From the NCBI GenBank assembly GCA_029565375.1, contig JAKQOF010000006.1, positions 1-6,756 of the forward strand: DNA of 6,756 bases, written 5' to 3'. Below the pieces are notes generated by a model. That model was not told the DNA's origin, ran no database searches, and saw only the letters and a list, made by a program, of their open reading frames with translations. Every line of letters begins with the position of its first letter. The first letter of the stretch is position 1. A program made the position numbers and the translations under genes. Below, one piece after another: positions 5,948 to 6,756 of the stretch. The DNA is from a bacterium. Lineage in GTDB: Bacteria > Patescibacteriota > Saccharimonadia > Saccharimonadales > Saccharimonadaceae.

Positions 5948-6756
5948 ATTGATCGAGAACGATTTTTCGGATCTTGGTAATAAACAAACTTTTATCAAAT
6001 CGTTTTGCCTTGCGACGTAGCGTGCCTGGCAAGAACGAGATAGTCTCCGCTTTTTTGATTGCATCAACTACTGAATCAACCGTTTGGTCGTGAAACAACA
6101 CGCCACTTTCACCGTCGTCGATAATATCGAGTGCGCCGCCTTTGGCGTAGGCAATGACGGGTGCGCCCGCTGCAAGTGCCTCCGCTTGGACGATGCCAAA
6201 GTCTTCTTCAGCAGGGAACAAATAGCCTTTTGCGCTATTAAGTGCAGCTGTCACGGCGTCGTCTGAGGCATTGCCATATCGTTCGTTAAAGAAGCTAACA
6301 GTCGGTCCGGCCATTGCCACAAGTCGTGCGTGTTCGCTACCATTGCCATAGACGCGCAGTGGAATGTTTAGCTTGGTTGCGGCAGCGACAGCCAGGTCGA
6401 TGCGCTTGTAGGGAACTTGACGACCGAGAGCGACGTAATAATCGTCACGAACACGAGCCGGGTCAAAGCGGTCGACATCAACAGGTGGGTGAATGATCGT
6501 TGAGGGCTGGTTGTAGTACGTTTTCATACGTTGCTGCACTTCACTGCTGTTTGCGATGAATACGTCGACGTTTTGGGCAGCCTTATAGTCAAGTTTTTTT
6601 TGATGAGGCATAAAAATCGGGATCAGAATCTGTACTATCCAATTGAGTTTGCCAAAGCCAGGGTCGCGGCGATACTCGTCGTAATGACTGTAGTAGTAGC
6701 GAACAGGTGTATGACAGTAGGATATGAGTACCTGACCTGGGCGGGTTTTGCGGACA
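5934..6756 (-). CDS. Family-4 glycosyltransferase (GT-B fold, WbaZ-like), N-terminus cut by window edge
   Basis: Retaining GT4-type sugar transferase, likely using a nucleotide sugar such as GDP-mannose or a UDP-sugar to build an envelope glycan; donor and acceptor cannot be assigned. The minus-strand frame is open to the right edge (first whole codon at 6755-6753), giving 273 visible residues. The ATG at 6611-6609 is internal, because the 48 residues upstream are clearly family sequence: ISYCHTPVRYYYSHYDEY at 11-28 of the fragment is the typical CHTP..R..Y segment of this subgroup's N-terminal domain. Then come VDVFIANSSEV about 63-73, IIHPPVDVDRF about 87-97, the donor-site YVALGRQVPYKRID about 107-120 and PAEEDFGIVQAEALAAGAPV at 181-200 with the E-x7-E pair Glu184/Glu192. 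It ends in a basic tail (RRKAKRFDKS) and TAA. Normal length is about 350-380, so roughly 80-110 residues are missing. It is convergent with glmS and overlaps it by 14 bases. Confidence 0.93.
   Translation of the reverse strand, partial: VRKTRPGQVLISYCHTPVRYYYSHYDEYRRDPGFGKLNWIVQILIPIFMPHQKKLDYKAAQNVDVFIANSSEVQQRMKTYYNQPSTIIHPPVDVDRFDPARVRDDYYVALGRQVPYKRIDLAVAAATKLNIPLRVYGNGSEHARLVAMAGPTVSFFNERYGNASDDAVTAALNSAKGYLFPAEEDFGIVQAEALAAGAPVIAYAKGGALDIIDDGESGVLFHDQTVDSVVDAIKKAETISFLPGTLRRKAKRFDKSLFITKIRKIVLDQSTRL

Noticed and set aside
5952..5967. ATCG-AGAA-CGAT hairpin followed by TTTT just after the glmS stop, a possible intrinsic terminator
   Set aside because: The stem is only 4 bp and AT/GC mixed, so it is too weak to call; it also lies in the glycosyltransferase coding sequence, where such a pattern can occur by chance.

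Overview
This is a compact, gene-dense bacterial window with five genes and almost no intergenic DNA. From left to right on the plus strand it holds the 3' part of a family-3 membrane acyltransferase (gene cut by the left edge), the two subunits of an ATP-citrate lyase (aclB then aclA, overlapping by 4 bases) and glmS, 12 bases downstream. On the minus strand a family-4 glycosyltransferase converges on glmS, overlaps its 3' end by 14 bases and runs off the right edge. No tRNA, rRNA, CRISPR array, insertion sequence or long repeat was seen. The longest gap between genes is 50 bases.

Metabolically, ATP-citrate lyase makes acetyl-CoA and oxaloacetate from citrate, ATP and CoA. GlmS makes glucosamine-6-phosphate, the entry to UDP-GlcNAc, whose synthesis consumes one acetyl-CoA at GlmU. 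The left neighbour is a membrane acyltransferase of a family that usually acetylates surface polysaccharides, and the right neighbour is a GT4 sugar transferase. The window therefore reads as a cell-envelope sugar locus with an acetyl-CoA-producing enzyme placed inside it. That functional link is inference; the gene identities are well supported by motifs.

The organism cannot be fixed from this window alone. The mid-range GC by eye, tight packing, Bacteria-type -10 box and Shine-Dalgarno-like sites indicate a bacterium. The style of the genes and the lack of any other reductive TCA gene nearby make a small-genome lineage such as Candidatus Saccharibacteria / Patescibacteria a plausible but unproven guess. 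Lineages with the reductive TCA cycle (Chlorobi, Nitrospirae, Aquificae, Campylobacterota) are the usual homes of aclBA and remain alternatives. No gene has an in-frame TGA and aclB ends in TGA (followed directly by TAG), so the standard bacterial code fits, not the TGA=Gly code of Gracilibacteria/Absconditabacteria.
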